Positions 10,501-18,700 of a stretch of 45,946 nucleotides of DNA are shown one piece after another. Position 1 is the first letter of the stretch, and every line of letters begins with the position of its first letter. The position numbers and the translations under genes are program-made. The notes under the pieces are model-generated. The model ran no database searches, was not told where the DNA came from, and saw only the letters and a program-made list of their open reading frames with translations. Origin of the DNA: Acidobacteriota bacterium (GTDB lineage: Bacteria; Acidobacteriota; Terriglobia; Acidiferrales; UBA7541); assembly GCA_023481105.1 (NCBI GenBank), contig JAMCWK010000146.1, forward strand, positions 4,751-50,696, in the 5' to 3' direction.

Positions 10501-12033
10501 CAGACTCCCTTGCTTTTCCTGCTCGCTCTGGTCGGCCCGCGCGCTGGCCAGCAGGCTCTTCACTTCCGGCTCGTTCGGAAACTCCTTGTCCAGCTCGTTC
10601 AGCAGCTCGATGCTTTCGATAATCTTCTGCTCCGTCCACAAGCTGCGGGCGCGCTGCAACCGCTCGCCGAGCGTTTTCTTCTTTTCCCGCCGCGCCTTTT
10701 CGTCCTGAATCTGCCGCTTCAGCTCGATGACTTGCGGGTTTTCCTTCTCCAGTTCGAGGATCTCTTCGACCTTCTTTTCCGCGCCGGTCAGGTCGCCTTC
10801 CGCAAGCTGCTTGCGCGAGAACTGCATCCCGTCTTTCACGCGGCTGGCCAGTTCTGCGCGTTCCTTCACCTGGCGCATCAGCTCTTGAGCCGGCTCGTAG
10901 CTGGAATCCAACTTGAGCGCCGCTTCGCCTTCCGCGGCTGCTTCCGGCAACTTGCCGGCCTTCAGAAACTCCTCGGCCTTGGAGACCATCTCCTGGAGTT
11001 TCGGCAGCACCTTGCCGCGCTTCAATTCCAGGTTCACTTTTTCCAGGAGGTGCTTGACTTGGGTCTGCGCCGTGTCCATCTGCGCGGCTTGGCGGAGGAC
11101 GTCGCGCGCCTTGGTGAAGTCGCCGGAATCGATGAGCTGCTGGCCTTGCACCACCAGCTCGCCCACAATGTCGCTTTGCAGGCGCTTATGGATGGGCTCC
11201 AGGTCCAGCAGAACTTCTTCCATGGACTGGTAGCGGTCGTCGGTTTCTTTCTTCAGGATTTTTTGCAGCACAGCTTCCAACTCGGCGGGCGCCTGCTGCA
11301 ATACCTCGCGCAGCGGCTTGGTTTCCTGGCTGACAATGTTGAACATCATCGCCGCCATGTTGTCCGCCGCAAACGGCCGGATGTACGTCAGGAACTCGTA
11401 GAACATGACGCCGACGGACCAAATGTCCGAGCGTCCGTCCACATGCTCGCCGCGCACCTGCTCCGGCGACATGTAGGCCACGGTGCCGATGAACAGGCCG
11501 GATTGCGTCTTCGACGCCGCCATGACGCGAGCGATGCCGAAGTCCACAATCTTCACCACGCCTTCACTCGTCAGCATGATGTTGGCGGGCTTGATGTCGC
11601 GATGCACCACGCCGCGCTGATGCGCATACCCCAGCCCGCGGCACACCTGCACGATGTGCCCCACTTTTTGCGAAAGCGGCAGCGCCGCTTTCTTCTGGAT
11701 CATGGCTTCCAGGCTGGTGCCTTCGATGAACTCCATGGCGATGTACGGCGTCTGGTTTTCTTCGCCCAGGTCGTGCACCGTCACAATGTTGGGGTGCTGC
11801 AGCCCGCCCGCGGATTGTGCTTCGCGGTAAAAGCGTTGCAGGAGTTCCTGGTTGTCGGCGAGGCCCGCAGTAATCGTCTTCAGCGCGATGAGACGCCCGA
11901 TGAGCGGGTCGCGCGCTTTGTACACCACGCCCATGGCGCCGCGGCCCAGCTCCTCGATGATCTCGTATTTGCCCAGCTTCTTCAGCGCGCTTCTCCCTGG
12001 CTGCCAGCCGGTGGCGCCGCCACGACCTCGCAC
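7585..12033 (-). CDS. Giant transmembrane Ser/Thr protein kinase with TPR-like region and TonB-like C-terminus
   Basis: Protein of 1482 residues from GTG at 12033. A PknB-type kinase domain covers about 23-285: GRGAMG loop (30-35), Lys52, VHRDIKPAN with Asp146, DFG at 164-166 and SPE at 189-191, so it should be active. Residues about 290-770 are Lys/Glu-rich helical repeats of TPR type. A Pro/Ala/Lys-rich linker (about 780-1005) holds DET/DKT motifs near 788, 830, 933 and 973. One transmembrane helix lies near 1011-1033. The exterior part is helical, and the last ~65 residues (VQLRLDVSESGKVTNAVV to the terminal VTVKVQF) resemble a TonB C-terminal domain. It overlaps the upstream PP2C gene by 52 bases. 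A start at CTG 11985 is possible: AGGGAG sits 7 bases before it and it forms a CTGA overlap with the PP2C stop. Confidence 0.9.
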   Translation of the reverse strand: MRGRGGATGWQPGRSALKKLGKYEIIEELGRGAMGVVYKARDPLIGRLIALKTITAGLADNQELLQRFYREAQSAGGLQHPNIVTVHDLGEENQTPYIAMEFIEGTSLEAMIQKKAALPLSQKVGHIVQVCRGLGYAHQRGVVHRDIKPANIMLTSEGVVKIVDFGIARVMAASKTQSGLFIGTVAYMSPEQVRGEHVDGRSDIWSVGVMFYEFLTYIRPFAADNMAAMMFNIVSQETKPLREVLQQAPAELEAVLQKILKKETDDRYQSMEEVLLDLEPIHKRLQSDIVGELVVQGQQLIDSGDFTKARDVLRQAAQMDTAQTQVKHLLEKVNLELKRGKVLPKLQEMVSKAEEFLKAGKLPEAAAEGEAALKLDSSYEPAQELMRQVKERAELASRVKDGMQFSRKQLAEGDLTGAEKKVEEILELEKENPQVIELKRQIQDEKARREKKKTLGERLQRARSLWTEQKIIESIELLNELDKEFPNEPEVKSLLASARADQSEQEKQGSLAEARKLLGEQKFAESLAILDKLLEASPNDSSVQRLRERVVEERKDHAKRIRLHHEHLALKKLVSDGNYKEAIQRATTLLDEFPGEFELTQLRDFARSQQELAEHNKKLEAKIREVRALMEKADFKQAIVEVEKALTAFPGNAELLELQKAAAAKKKELDDREKKEYIAKQLQAMKVALDKEDFTGAIDLGQKTRVLVGDNKDVTQVMRLAEREKELRDKNQEVADQFKTAVFRMDEGKFDEAQQLLEDVQKTHIFDPRVHKLLDAAKEKKPLPASDETRIGIFRPGAEVPLPMAAPQEPAKDTLPAAPATPAAAPPSDKTMVGTPQQMAEAFAGAPVVEPPAAVPPAAAPPAAEIEKDKKKKGKEKEKPAEQAAPEAPAKPAEAKPAPPAEVKAAPPAPSAAEKPKPAEEKKPAAKPVSPHDETVPVFKAKKEGPAPPAPPAAEKPKPAEEKTPAAKPVSPHDETVPVFKPKKEKPVEAPAAAAAVPAPGAEEVPVWKKPAVMGIAAVLVLAVVIGGYMVTRPKATEQGPEPGAGTAITEPTPGPAPSGPSPSQIQEQLMNDARSLMASKKFDAADAKLKQAKGISGGTHGSDIDAMISTNERMKSGDVALAALLKREDDLWKRGVKAYSDGKAPDAKRVFGEIVNLQGGQRRTEAQDYLTRRIPDLEKADGLLSQARPLAQKKDKASLDQARGIVQQVIAMNGPRTEDARTLDGAITRGLNALAGEAAAAATTAKVNELKSGAAQDIANENFDAARAKADEIRSLGEDPATVTSAINRAEQNKANSFQTQFNSARNDAGALKQLQTDLQKYMGASGRIGEAARDVSGKIPAELTRLEAASRPAPAPVPAPTEPSAPRSATVAVLPGLSKLPWTGPLGAKQLVTNRFLDTPLKTVSTNVSPDILQRAAAGSSVQLRLDVSESGKVTNAVVNNGDPGIGLLLVNLAKSSWQLSEPRVNGKPVTTQVTVKVQF
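9097..9317 (-). repeat. 120-base direct repeat coding the kinase linker
   Basis: Two near-identical segments of about 100 bases (9097-9197 and 9217-9317) lie 120 bases apart. Each encodes EKPKPAEEK, then AAKPVSPHDETVPVF, so a 40-residue linker unit has been duplicated in the kinase. Confidence 0.85.
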
Positions 12034-12863
12034 ACAATCACGCTGACGTTGTCGGGGCCGCCGTTTTCATTGGCGCGCACCGTCAGCGCTTTCGCTTTCT
12101 CCGATGGCGAGCCGTTTCCCCTCAAGATCGCCGCCAGGTCCGCTTCTTCCACCGGACCGTGCAGGCCGTCGCTGCAGAGCATCATCCAGTCGCCGGGGCG
12201 CAGATTCGCTTCCGACATGGCCACCTGTAAATTTTCCTGCGCACCCACGGCTTGCAGCAGCATATTTTTCCAGCGTTTGCCCAAGCCGCCCGGCGGCAGC
12301 TTGCCCTGTTCCTTCAAGCTGGCCAGCAGGGTCTGGTCGCGGGTCAACTGCTGCATCTCGCTGTCGCGCAACAAATAGGCGCGCGAGTCCCCCACCTGCG
12401 CCACGCACATGCGGTCGTCTTCCAGGAACGCCGCCGTCAGCGTGGTGCCCATGCCGTGCAGTTTCATGTCCGCGGTGGCGCGCGAGTAAATCAAATCGTT
12501 CGTTTCGCGCACGGCGTCGCCGAGGGTCTGCTGCGCATCCACGCGCCCGCCGTCTCCCGGCGCATCCAGTTTTTCCAGGAACAGCGTGAGCAGGTTTTCC
12601 ACGCACATCTGGCTGGCGGTTTCCCCGCCGCTCATTCCGCCCATGCCGTCCGCGACCACCAGCAGCACGCCGGGGCGGCGCAGGGAGGCGGTCTCCGTGC
12701 CCACGGCGCTCAGTTCGCGGAAGCGCTTCAGGTCGAAGACGAGGACGCGATCTTCATTCTGGTCGCGCACTTTTCCGACGTCGGTTTGCGCACCGATGCG
12801 CAATTCCAGCGCAGCCACTGCGGCGGACGAACTGCCGGGAATTGCTTGTGGCGGATTCTCCAC
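11982..12863 (-). CDS. PP2C-family Ser/Thr protein phosphatase
   Basis: A 293-residue soluble metal-dependent phosphatase, expected to remove phosphate from Ser/Thr targets of the neighbouring kinase. Motifs in order: VRDQNED (32-38), VVADGMGG with Asp72, HGMGTTLTA, VAQVGDSRAYLLRD, LCSDGL and GGPDNVSVIV, which together supply the usual metal-binding Asp residues. The start is GTG at 12863, supported by GAGGAAAG 7 bases upstream. It is first in a two-gene operon: its stop lies inside the start region of the kinase gene, implying translational coupling. Kinase/PP2C pairing is a common arrangement in bacterial STPK systems. Confidence 0.92.
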   Translation of the reverse strand: MENPPQAIPGSSSAAVAALELRIGAQTDVGKVRDQNEDRVLVFDLKRFRELSAVGTETASLRRPGVLLVVADGMGGMSGGETASQMCVENLLTLFLEKLDAPGDGGRVDAQQTLGDAVRETNDLIYSRATADMKLHGMGTTLTAAFLEDDRMCVAQVGDSRAYLLRDSEMQQLTRDQTLLASLKEQGKLPPGGLGKRWKNMLLQAVGAQENLQVAMSEANLRPGDWMMLCSDGLHGPVEEADLAAILRGNGSPSEKAKALTVRANENGGPDNVSVIVCEVVAAPPAGSQGEAR

Positions 12864-13452
12864 TTGCTGTCTTTCCTCGCGAACTTCCCCGATCGCGGCA
12901 CTCGGGGCTGCGCGTGCAGCCGCACAACACCTCGTGCTTCTCCGACACCCTTGCGCGCAGGGCGGAGCCGCCCGTCCAGACGGAGATCTCTTCTCCCCCG
13001 GGAATGTTCCCGTGCGCGGCCCGGAGATTCTCAGCGGACCGGCGGAGTCCGGTGACCGGAGAAGCGCCTAGCGCGAATGTTGGCAAATGGCAGGGGGGGT
13101 GTCAATGGGAAATGCGTCCAGTACTAGGCGGGAACGCAACCCCGCCCGCGGCGCGGAAATTTCCGCTGCGGGACTTTCTGGAACACACGCACTGCGCATC
13201 CTCTCCACACCATTTCCTTTTTGTGGCAATATGGCACCGGAAAGCTGGGAGGCAGGCCCCGGTTCCTCGTCAGGGTTCACGAATTTTGGAATGGAGGCCT
13301 TCTCCCGAGGAAACAGCCGAACGCAGTTCGGCGTCCCAATGGATGGGAACGCGACTGCGATGTTGATTTTGTGTGTGCTGCCGCGTCTGCTTTGGTTGCA
13401 TTCGGCTGAGATTGAAGATAGGCTTCTGGGTTTGCCGTCGGTTCGCTGAATA
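12864..13452. other. 589-base divergent intergenic region, no confident gene
   Basis: The region lies between the PP2C gene (minus) and the FHA cyclase (plus). Open frames occur on both strands but none has a recognisable protein, a good ribosome site or independent support. Short palindromes are present: GGGAATGTTCCC near 13001-13012 and CCGAAC-GCA-GTTCGG at 13317-13331. A candidate promoter for the cyclase is listed separately. Confidence 0.6.
13396..13424 (+). promoter_or_regulatory. Candidate promoter of the FHA cyclase gene
   Basis: TTGCAT (13396-13401) and TAGGCT (13419-13424) are separated by 17 bases, giving a leader of about 22 bases before the ATG at 13453. Each box matches consensus only partly. 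Confidence 0.4.
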
Positions 13453-14892
13453 ATGAAACAGGACGAGTCCTCTTCGCAGAAACTCAAGGATCTCATCGAG
13501 CGCCGCAAGCAGCTCGACGAAGAGCTGAGTAAGCTCTCCCGCAAAGTCGCTGTGGTGTTTTCCGACATCGTCGGCTCCACGCGTTTCTTCGAAGAGTTCG
13601 GCGACGTGGCCGGACTGGTGTACGTGCACAAGTGCATTGACATGCTCAGCCCCATCGCCGAGCAGCACGGCGGCACCATTTGCAAGACGATTGGCGATGC
13701 GTTGATGACCTACTTCGAGGATCCCATCGCTGCCGTGCGCGCCACGGTGGACATGCAACGCACCCTGGAAGCCTACAACACCCACCAGCAGGAGCAGGAA
13801 CGCATCCACATCCGCATCGGCATGAACTTCGGCCCGGGCATGATCAAAGATAAGGATGTGTTCGGCGACGCGGTGAACGTGGCGGCGCGCATCCAAACCA
13901 TGGCCAAGCCGGACACCATTTACGTTTCGGCGTCCAAGGACGAGCGCAACAACCTGGAAGAAAAACTGCGCAAGGCGAAAATTCCATTCCAGCAAGCCGC
14001 CGAGGCGGAAGTCAAAGGTAAGTCCGAAAAAATTATCGCCTTCGACATTTTGTGGCGCGAAATGAAAGGCGCGGCCGTGGAGGTGGTGCCGCGCGCGCCG
14101 CAGATGGCCGGGCGCGTGGACGTGGCCAAAGCGGCGGAAGCGCCGCGCGAAAAGGCTACGGTGCCTCCACTGACTTCGCCGCTGGCGGCTGTGGCGCGGC
14201 CGAAGGTGAAGTATTCGCTGCTGGTAGTGCGGCCGGACGGCTCGCACGGCGAGGAGCGCGCGCTGGACAAGCCGGTGGTTACGCTCGGGCGCGTGGACGG
14301 GGACATTTTGTTTCCGGAAGACGCGCTGGTCTCCCGCCGCCATGCGCGCTTTACGGTGACCAGCGACAACCTCGTCGTGGAAGACCTGAATAGCGCCAAC
14401 GGGATTTTCTGGCGCTTGAACAAGCCCCACAAAATGCGGCATGGCGACATCATCCTGATGGGCCGGCAGATGTTCCGCTTCGTGTGCCCGACTGCACCGG
14501 GCACTCGCGCGCCGGGCACGGGTCCCGAGTCGCGCGCCGCCGGAACCGCTTCTGCCGCGGGCGCGGGCGCTGCGCCACGCCGCCGCGAGGCAGACAAGGT
14601 TGCGGCGGAGTTGATTCGCTTGCTACCCGGCGGCGTGGAGGAAAATCACTACCCGCTGCAGCTTGGAGAGAACATTCTGGGGCGCACGCGCGGCACTATT
14701 TCTTTTCCCGACGACCCGTTCCTCTCGGGCCAGCATTGCAGCATCTCCTGGCAGGATGGACAGTTCGTGCTGGCGGATTTGAAAGCGCAGAACGGCACGT
14801 TCGTGGGCGTCCGCGAAAAGACCACTCTGGGCGACGGAGACATTGTCCTCATCGGTCACCAGCTCCTGCGTGTCACCTGCGTCCCCGCCTGA
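13453..14892 (+). CDS. Class III adenylate cyclase with two C-terminal FHA domains
   Basis: A 479-residue soluble protein. A short charged helix (1-30) precedes a class III cyclase domain (about 31-200). Metal ligands are Asp38 (VVFSDIVGSTRF) and Asp82 (KTIGDALM). Lys78 and Asp135 sit where adenine-specifying residues occur in ATP-using members, and Asn142 and Arg146 (VNVAARI) are the transition-state pair. All essential residues are therefore present and cAMP is the expected product. Two FHA domains follow: about 272-345 (LGR, VSRRHARF, NSANG) and about 411-475 (LGRTRG, LSGQHCSI, KAQNG), separated by an Ala/Pro-rich linker. FHA domains bind phospho-Thr peptides, which links this protein to the adjacent kinase. 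The start has only a weak ribosome site. Confidence 0.9.
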   Translation: MKQDESSSQKLKDLIERRKQLDEELSKLSRKVAVVFSDIVGSTRFFEEFGDVAGLVYVHKCIDMLSPIAEQHGGTICKTIGDALMTYFEDPIAAVRATVDMQRTLEAYNTHQQEQERIHIRIGMNFGPGMIKDKDVFGDAVNVAARIQTMAKPDTIYVSASKDERNNLEEKLRKAKIPFQQAAEAEVKGKSEKIIAFDILWREMKGAAVEVVPRAPQMAGRVDVAKAAEAPREKATVPPLTSPLAAVARPKVKYSLLVVRPDGSHGEERALDKPVVTLGRVDGDILFPEDALVSRRHARFTVTSDNLVVEDLNSANGIFWRLNKPHKMRHGDIILMGRQMFRFVCPTAPGTRAPGTGPESRAAGTASAAGAGAAPRRREADKVAAELIRLLPGGVEENHYPLQLGENILGRTRGTISFPDDPFLSGQHCSISWQDGQFVLADLKAQNGTFVGVREKTTLGDGDIVLIGHQLLRVTCVPA

Positions 14893-14964
14893 ACCCTTCT
14901 TTTCCAATTGCTTCTGTCAGGTTCCGCACTTCAGAAATAATGATGGATAGCCCGCCGTTGCGAG

Positions 14965-16791
14965 TCAGTTGATCGGCGGCGGCGGCACCAGCGGCGGGCG
15001 ACGCGGATTTGCCACGGGCGCCCGCACATCCACGTCGGCCAGCAGCAGCGACGGAGCGATGACCGTTGCGGGCAGTCCGCCCTGCGCCGAACCAAACGCG
15101 CCCAGCGCGGTTCCCGCCAGACCCTGCGCAGCGTTCACGTGGAACGCGTACACCGTCTCGTCGTTGCCGATGCCTTCGATGTTGCGCAGCGCGCGCAGAT
15201 TCAATCCAGACAGCCGCGCGCCGCGAACCAGTTCTTCGTGACCGTCGGAGACATACACGCGCGTTACGCGCAGCGGCACGCGGTCCGCGCCACCCGCGCC
15301 TCCGGCGGACATCAGCGCGTCGGTGAAATCATCCTGACGCTGCGAACTCAGCGCGGGGTTGTCCATTTGCTTGACGACCAGGCACCAAGCGCGTCCCTCG
15401 GCCTTGCAGGCCTCGAGGAATTTCTTGCGCAGATCCGCCGGGCTTTCCCCGCCTGCGGATGATTCGAAAAACAGGTTGCTTAGAGATGGATGGGCTTCCG
15501 TCAAATTCACCGAGCGGCCGTGCCCGTTGGAGCGGCTCAAATCCGGGCCCGGGCGGCGGGACATCAGCAGGCTGCGAAGCGTGCCATCTTTCACCAGTTG
15601 GACGGCCTCGGCCTTCACACCCTCTTCATCCACGTCGTAGCTGCCGATGAGCGGCTGGCCCTTGAATTCCTTGGCGGTGGGATCGTCGCGCAGAGTCACG
15701 CCGGGAGGCAGCACGCGCGTGTTCATGCGGCCGGTCCATTCACTGCGTGCGCCCAGACGCTCCATCATCTGGTCAATCATCGGCAGCATGGAGAGCGGCG
15801 GCCGCGCGCCGGAAATCGAGGGCCCCAGCATTTGCGCCAGCAAAGCGGCGCTGGCTTGGGCCTCAAACAGCACCGGGCCGGCATAGTCTGTCGCCGGCGG
15901 GCTGGCCCGCAGGGCCATGAGTTCGCGGCTGATGCGCGCCAGTTCGATGCGCACGTCGGCCACGGCGGGCAAATCCGCCGGACGCACCGCGTAGCGGCTG
16001 TAATAATGATGCAGGGCCATGCCGTCGTCCGGGGCCAGCGTATCCGCGGCGGCTTCGATAGCCGCCAGGCTGCGCGAGGTGCGCATCTGCGTGCCTTCGC
16101 TGTTCATCAAGTACGTGGTCGTGTACACCAGGTAATACAGCACGCGCGTGCTGTGCAGCGCCGGAAATTTCCGGAATTCCGCCGAAACTGCGCGAGCCTC
16201 CTCTTCCCAGTTGCGCGAAGTCCAGTCCGGCTCGGCGTGCGGCTCGATTTTCACGATCGGCCCGCCCGGCGGCGGCGAAAAATCGGGAATGTCCGGCCGG
16301 CGCGCGAGGCTTTGCACGAAACCGCGCTTGCGCGAGAGGCGCACCAGCGCTTCTTTGTAGGCTTGGTCGGTGGCCAGCCAGAGGTCCTGGCGCAAAGAAT
16401 CGTAGTCGCGGTCAATACCTACCTGTCCGGTGGAGCCGATAAATCCGCGAAAGCCGTCGTCGCTCACAAAGTTTGAGCTGTCCAGCATGTAGTCGCCGAC
16501 GCGCACGTCCACGGACATGAAGCGGTTGCGCGAAGTCTGGCTGGAAAGCAGCGCGCCGAACGAGGCGGTCACGGCGCGCACGTCCACATCCAGCAGGCGG
16601 TACTCGATGTAGAACGGTTTTTCCTGATTCTCGATGCGCAGGCGCGTCTTGGAGCGCTCCAGTTCGTCGCGCATGGCGCGCAGCGTCTGGTCGGCGTCGC
16701 CCGGCTGCGCCTGAGCAAGTGTCGTTGCAGCAGTGGATGCAGCAAGAAACATCGCCATCGCGAAGCGCATCATCATTCTTGTGCGGCTCAT
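14965..16791 (-). CDS. Exported TldD/PmbA-family protein lacking the zinc motif (TldE-like)
   Basis: A 608-residue protein with a signal peptide (Met/Ala-rich hydrophobic run, cleavage near AQAQ at 26-29). Its length, layout and motifs parallel the upstream protein: LLSSQTSRNRF near the N-terminus, LMNSEGTQMRTS in the middle, then DPTAKEFKGQPLIGSYDVDEEGV and RSNGHGRSVNL. At the place where the partner has HEVFGH, this protein has FEAQASAALLAQ, so no HExxxH zinc site is present. In the TldD/TldE system, TldD carries the zinc and TldE is the catalytically silent partner; the same division of labour is inferred here. It starts inside the upstream stop (ATGA overlap), so the two are translationally coupled. 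A Pro-rich tail (PPLVPPPPIN) ends it. Confidence 0.85.
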   Translation of the reverse strand: MSRTRMMMRFAMAMFLAASTAATTLAQAQPGDADQTLRAMRDELERSKTRLRIENQEKPFYIEYRLLDVDVRAVTASFGALLSSQTSRNRFMSVDVRVGDYMLDSSNFVSDDGFRGFIGSTGQVGIDRDYDSLRQDLWLATDQAYKEALVRLSRKRGFVQSLARRPDIPDFSPPPGGPIVKIEPHAEPDWTSRNWEEEARAVSAEFRKFPALHSTRVLYYLVYTTTYLMNSEGTQMRTSRSLAAIEAAADTLAPDDGMALHHYYSRYAVRPADLPAVADVRIELARISRELMALRASPPATDYAGPVLFEAQASAALLAQMLGPSISGARPPLSMLPMIDQMMERLGARSEWTGRMNTRVLPPGVTLRDDPTAKEFKGQPLIGSYDVDEEGVKAEAVQLVKDGTLRSLLMSRRPGPDLSRSNGHGRSVNLTEAHPSLSNLFFESSAGGESPADLRKKFLEACKAEGRAWCLVVKQMDNPALSSQRQDDFTDALMSAGGAGGADRVPLRVTRVYVSDGHEELVRGARLSGLNLRALRNIEGIGNDETVYAFHVNAAQGLAGTALGAFGSAQGGLPATVIAPSLLLADVDVRAPVANPRRPPLVPPPPIN

Positions 16792-18593
16792 GGGCGCACC
16801 GCCTTCCCTGAGTCGTGGCTGGGATGCGGCAAGATGGGTGGCTTGTCCGTGGAGGTTTCTTTCTTCTGGACCTCCATTTCCGTAATCAGCATCGCCGGAG
16901 CTACCGCAGAAACCGGCACCCAGCCGGACTCCGCGCCGCAGTAGCCATTGAACACTTCCGGCGTGTCGCCGGTGGCGGCGATTTTTGTCAGCGACACCAG
17001 CGGCGTTCCGCCGATGTCCACGCCGCGCACGATTTCATCCGGCCGGCCGTCCGCGTACACCTTGAACACCACCAGCGGCGTCACCTGAAAGGCCTGCGGC
17101 GCGCCGCGCACGGTGTTGGTAAAGCCGCCGGCGATGTCGTCAATCGCCAGGCCGAAGGGCTTGCCCTGCCGCTTGATTTCGGCAATGAGCGCCTGGCGGA
17201 GTTGCGCGTTGGTCATCGTTTTCGAACTGCGCACGATGAGGCTGCCCTGACGCGCCACCGGGCTGTAGCCTACCTGCCGGCGCCCGTGCCCGTTGGAGTT
17301 GGCAAAGCCCACCAGCGGCGAGCGGGACATCAGGAAATTCCGCAGCACGCCTTTTTCCACCAGCGGCACGCGCCGCGCCTGCACACCTTCGTCGTCATAA
17401 GGGTAGTGGCCCAGCAAATCCTGCTTGCCGACGCGCAACATCGTGGGGTCGTCGTCAATAGAAAGGAACGGCGGCAGAATCTCTTCTCCCACTTTTTTCG
17501 CAAACGTCTGGCCTTCGTTCACGTCTTTCTGCCGGTGCCCTTCCGCGCGGTGCCCAAACACTTCGTGGAAGAACACCGCGGCGGCGCGGCCCGTCAGCAT
17601 GACCGGCCCGGCAAAGGGCTCCACCAAAGGCGCGGTGCGCAATTGCTGCGTCTCGCTGATGAGTTGCTTGATTTGCGCGGTCACCGCAGCATCATTCGGC
17701 GCGCCCGCGGCTTCCGTCCAGTCAAAATTCGCGTAGCGGTTGATGTCCATGCCGTCTTCGGCCTTGCCCTGCACTTGCATTTCCAGGCGGTAGCGTGTCT
17801 GCCCGAACTGCACGCGCGTGCCTTCGCTGTTGGCCTGGTAATCGTTTTCCGCCTGCGCGCTGAAAGTGACAATCGAGTTCAGCACCACCGGAGACTCGCG
17901 GAACATCCGCGTGTAATTGCGTACCCGCTCTTCCCACGGCTTGCGGTCGATCTGGATGCGGGCCTGCGGGCCGAAATACGTCTGGGGCTTTTCCACGGAA
18001 AAATCCGGAGCCTGCGCTTCCGCGGTTTCCGCTTTCACTTCCTTGCCGGTGCGGATTTGCATCAGCGCTTCCGCCGCGTCGCGGTACTCGCGGTCAGTCT
18101 GCAGCCAGAGCAAGCGCCGCAATACGGGCACATCATCGTCCACGGGCACGGCCACCGCGCCTTCGAAGCCGGACTGATCGCGCCCGCCCACTTTGCGCGT
18201 GTTGTCCAGCTCATGAGACCCGGTGCGCACCTGCACCTGCAAAAAGCGGGACCTCGTTTCCTGGCTGTTCAGCAGCGCTCCGTTTGACCCCATCACTTCC
18301 ACGCGCGTCTGGTCGGTGACTGAATAGCCGATGAAGTACACCGGTGGATCCGCCGCGCGCAGCACATTCATGGACCGTTCCAGCTCCGCTTCCATGGCTT
18401 GCACCACGGGCCCGCCCTTGCCGGCCGGCGCAGTTTTGTCGGCTGCCGGAGGCGTTCCGGGCTTGGCGCTGCTGGACTGCGGCTCTTTAGGCAGCGGCCG
18501 CGCCGTCCCGCCTTGCGGGATCGCCGCCAGCGCCAAAAGCGCCAAACACACCCCGGAAACTGTTCGCGTACCGCCAAGCCAGGCTGGCTTCAT
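16788..18593 (-). CDS. Exported TldD-type zinc metallopeptidase
   Basis: A 601-residue protein. The ATG at 18593 is chosen because AGGAAGGA lies just upstream and a signal peptide follows (TVSGVCLALLALAAI, cleavage near 30); the longer open frame upstream is not supported. The TldD-family zinc motif HEVFGHRAEGH begins at His343, with His343 and His348 as ligands and Glu344 as catalytic base. Other family segments are GSNGALLNSQETRSRFLQ, YQANSEGTRVQFGQ, DDDPTML and FANSNGHGRRQVGYSP. Classical TldD/TldE is cytosolic and processes microcin B17 and CcdA; here both members carry export signals, so a periplasmic role is inferred. Its stop overlaps the next gene by ATGA. The C-terminal tail is charged. 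Confidence 0.88.
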   Translation of the reverse strand: MKPAWLGGTRTVSGVCLALLALAAIPQGGTARPLPKEPQSSSAKPGTPPAADKTAPAGKGGPVVQAMEAELERSMNVLRAADPPVYFIGYSVTDQTRVEVMGSNGALLNSQETRSRFLQVQVRTGSHELDNTRKVGGRDQSGFEGAVAVPVDDDVPVLRRLLWLQTDREYRDAAEALMQIRTGKEVKAETAEAQAPDFSVEKPQTYFGPQARIQIDRKPWEERVRNYTRMFRESPVVLNSIVTFSAQAENDYQANSEGTRVQFGQTRYRLEMQVQGKAEDGMDINRYANFDWTEAAGAPNDAAVTAQIKQLISETQQLRTAPLVEPFAGPVMLTGRAAAVFFHEVFGHRAEGHRQKDVNEGQTFAKKVGEEILPPFLSIDDDPTMLRVGKQDLLGHYPYDDEGVQARRVPLVEKGVLRNFLMSRSPLVGFANSNGHGRRQVGYSPVARQGSLIVRSSKTMTNAQLRQALIAEIKRQGKPFGLAIDDIAGGFTNTVRGAPQAFQVTPLVVFKVYADGRPDEIVRGVDIGGTPLVSLTKIAATGDTPEVFNGYCGAESGWVPVSAVAPAMLITEMEVQKKETSTDKPPILPHPSHDSGKAVRP

Positions 18594-18700
18594 CTGTCGT
18601 CCTTCCTGATGCGAAGCAAAGTTGTATAGTGTATGCCGTGCCCAGTTTCTTGTCGAGTCTGCGGGCCGCCAGCCACTAAGCACTGTCCACGGGAGGTTTG

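Noticed and set aside
10333-12378. 681-codon plus-strand open frame
   Set aside because: Antisense to the kinase and PP2C genes, with Leu/Gln/His-rich sequence lacking any domain.
12842-13449. Plus-strand frames of 120-174 codons before the cyclase
   Set aside because: No ribosome site, no domain and unnatural composition; they overlap the candidate cyclase promoter.
13270-14442. 390-codon minus-strand open frame
   Set aside because: Antisense to the cyclase domain and FHA1; no recognisable protein.
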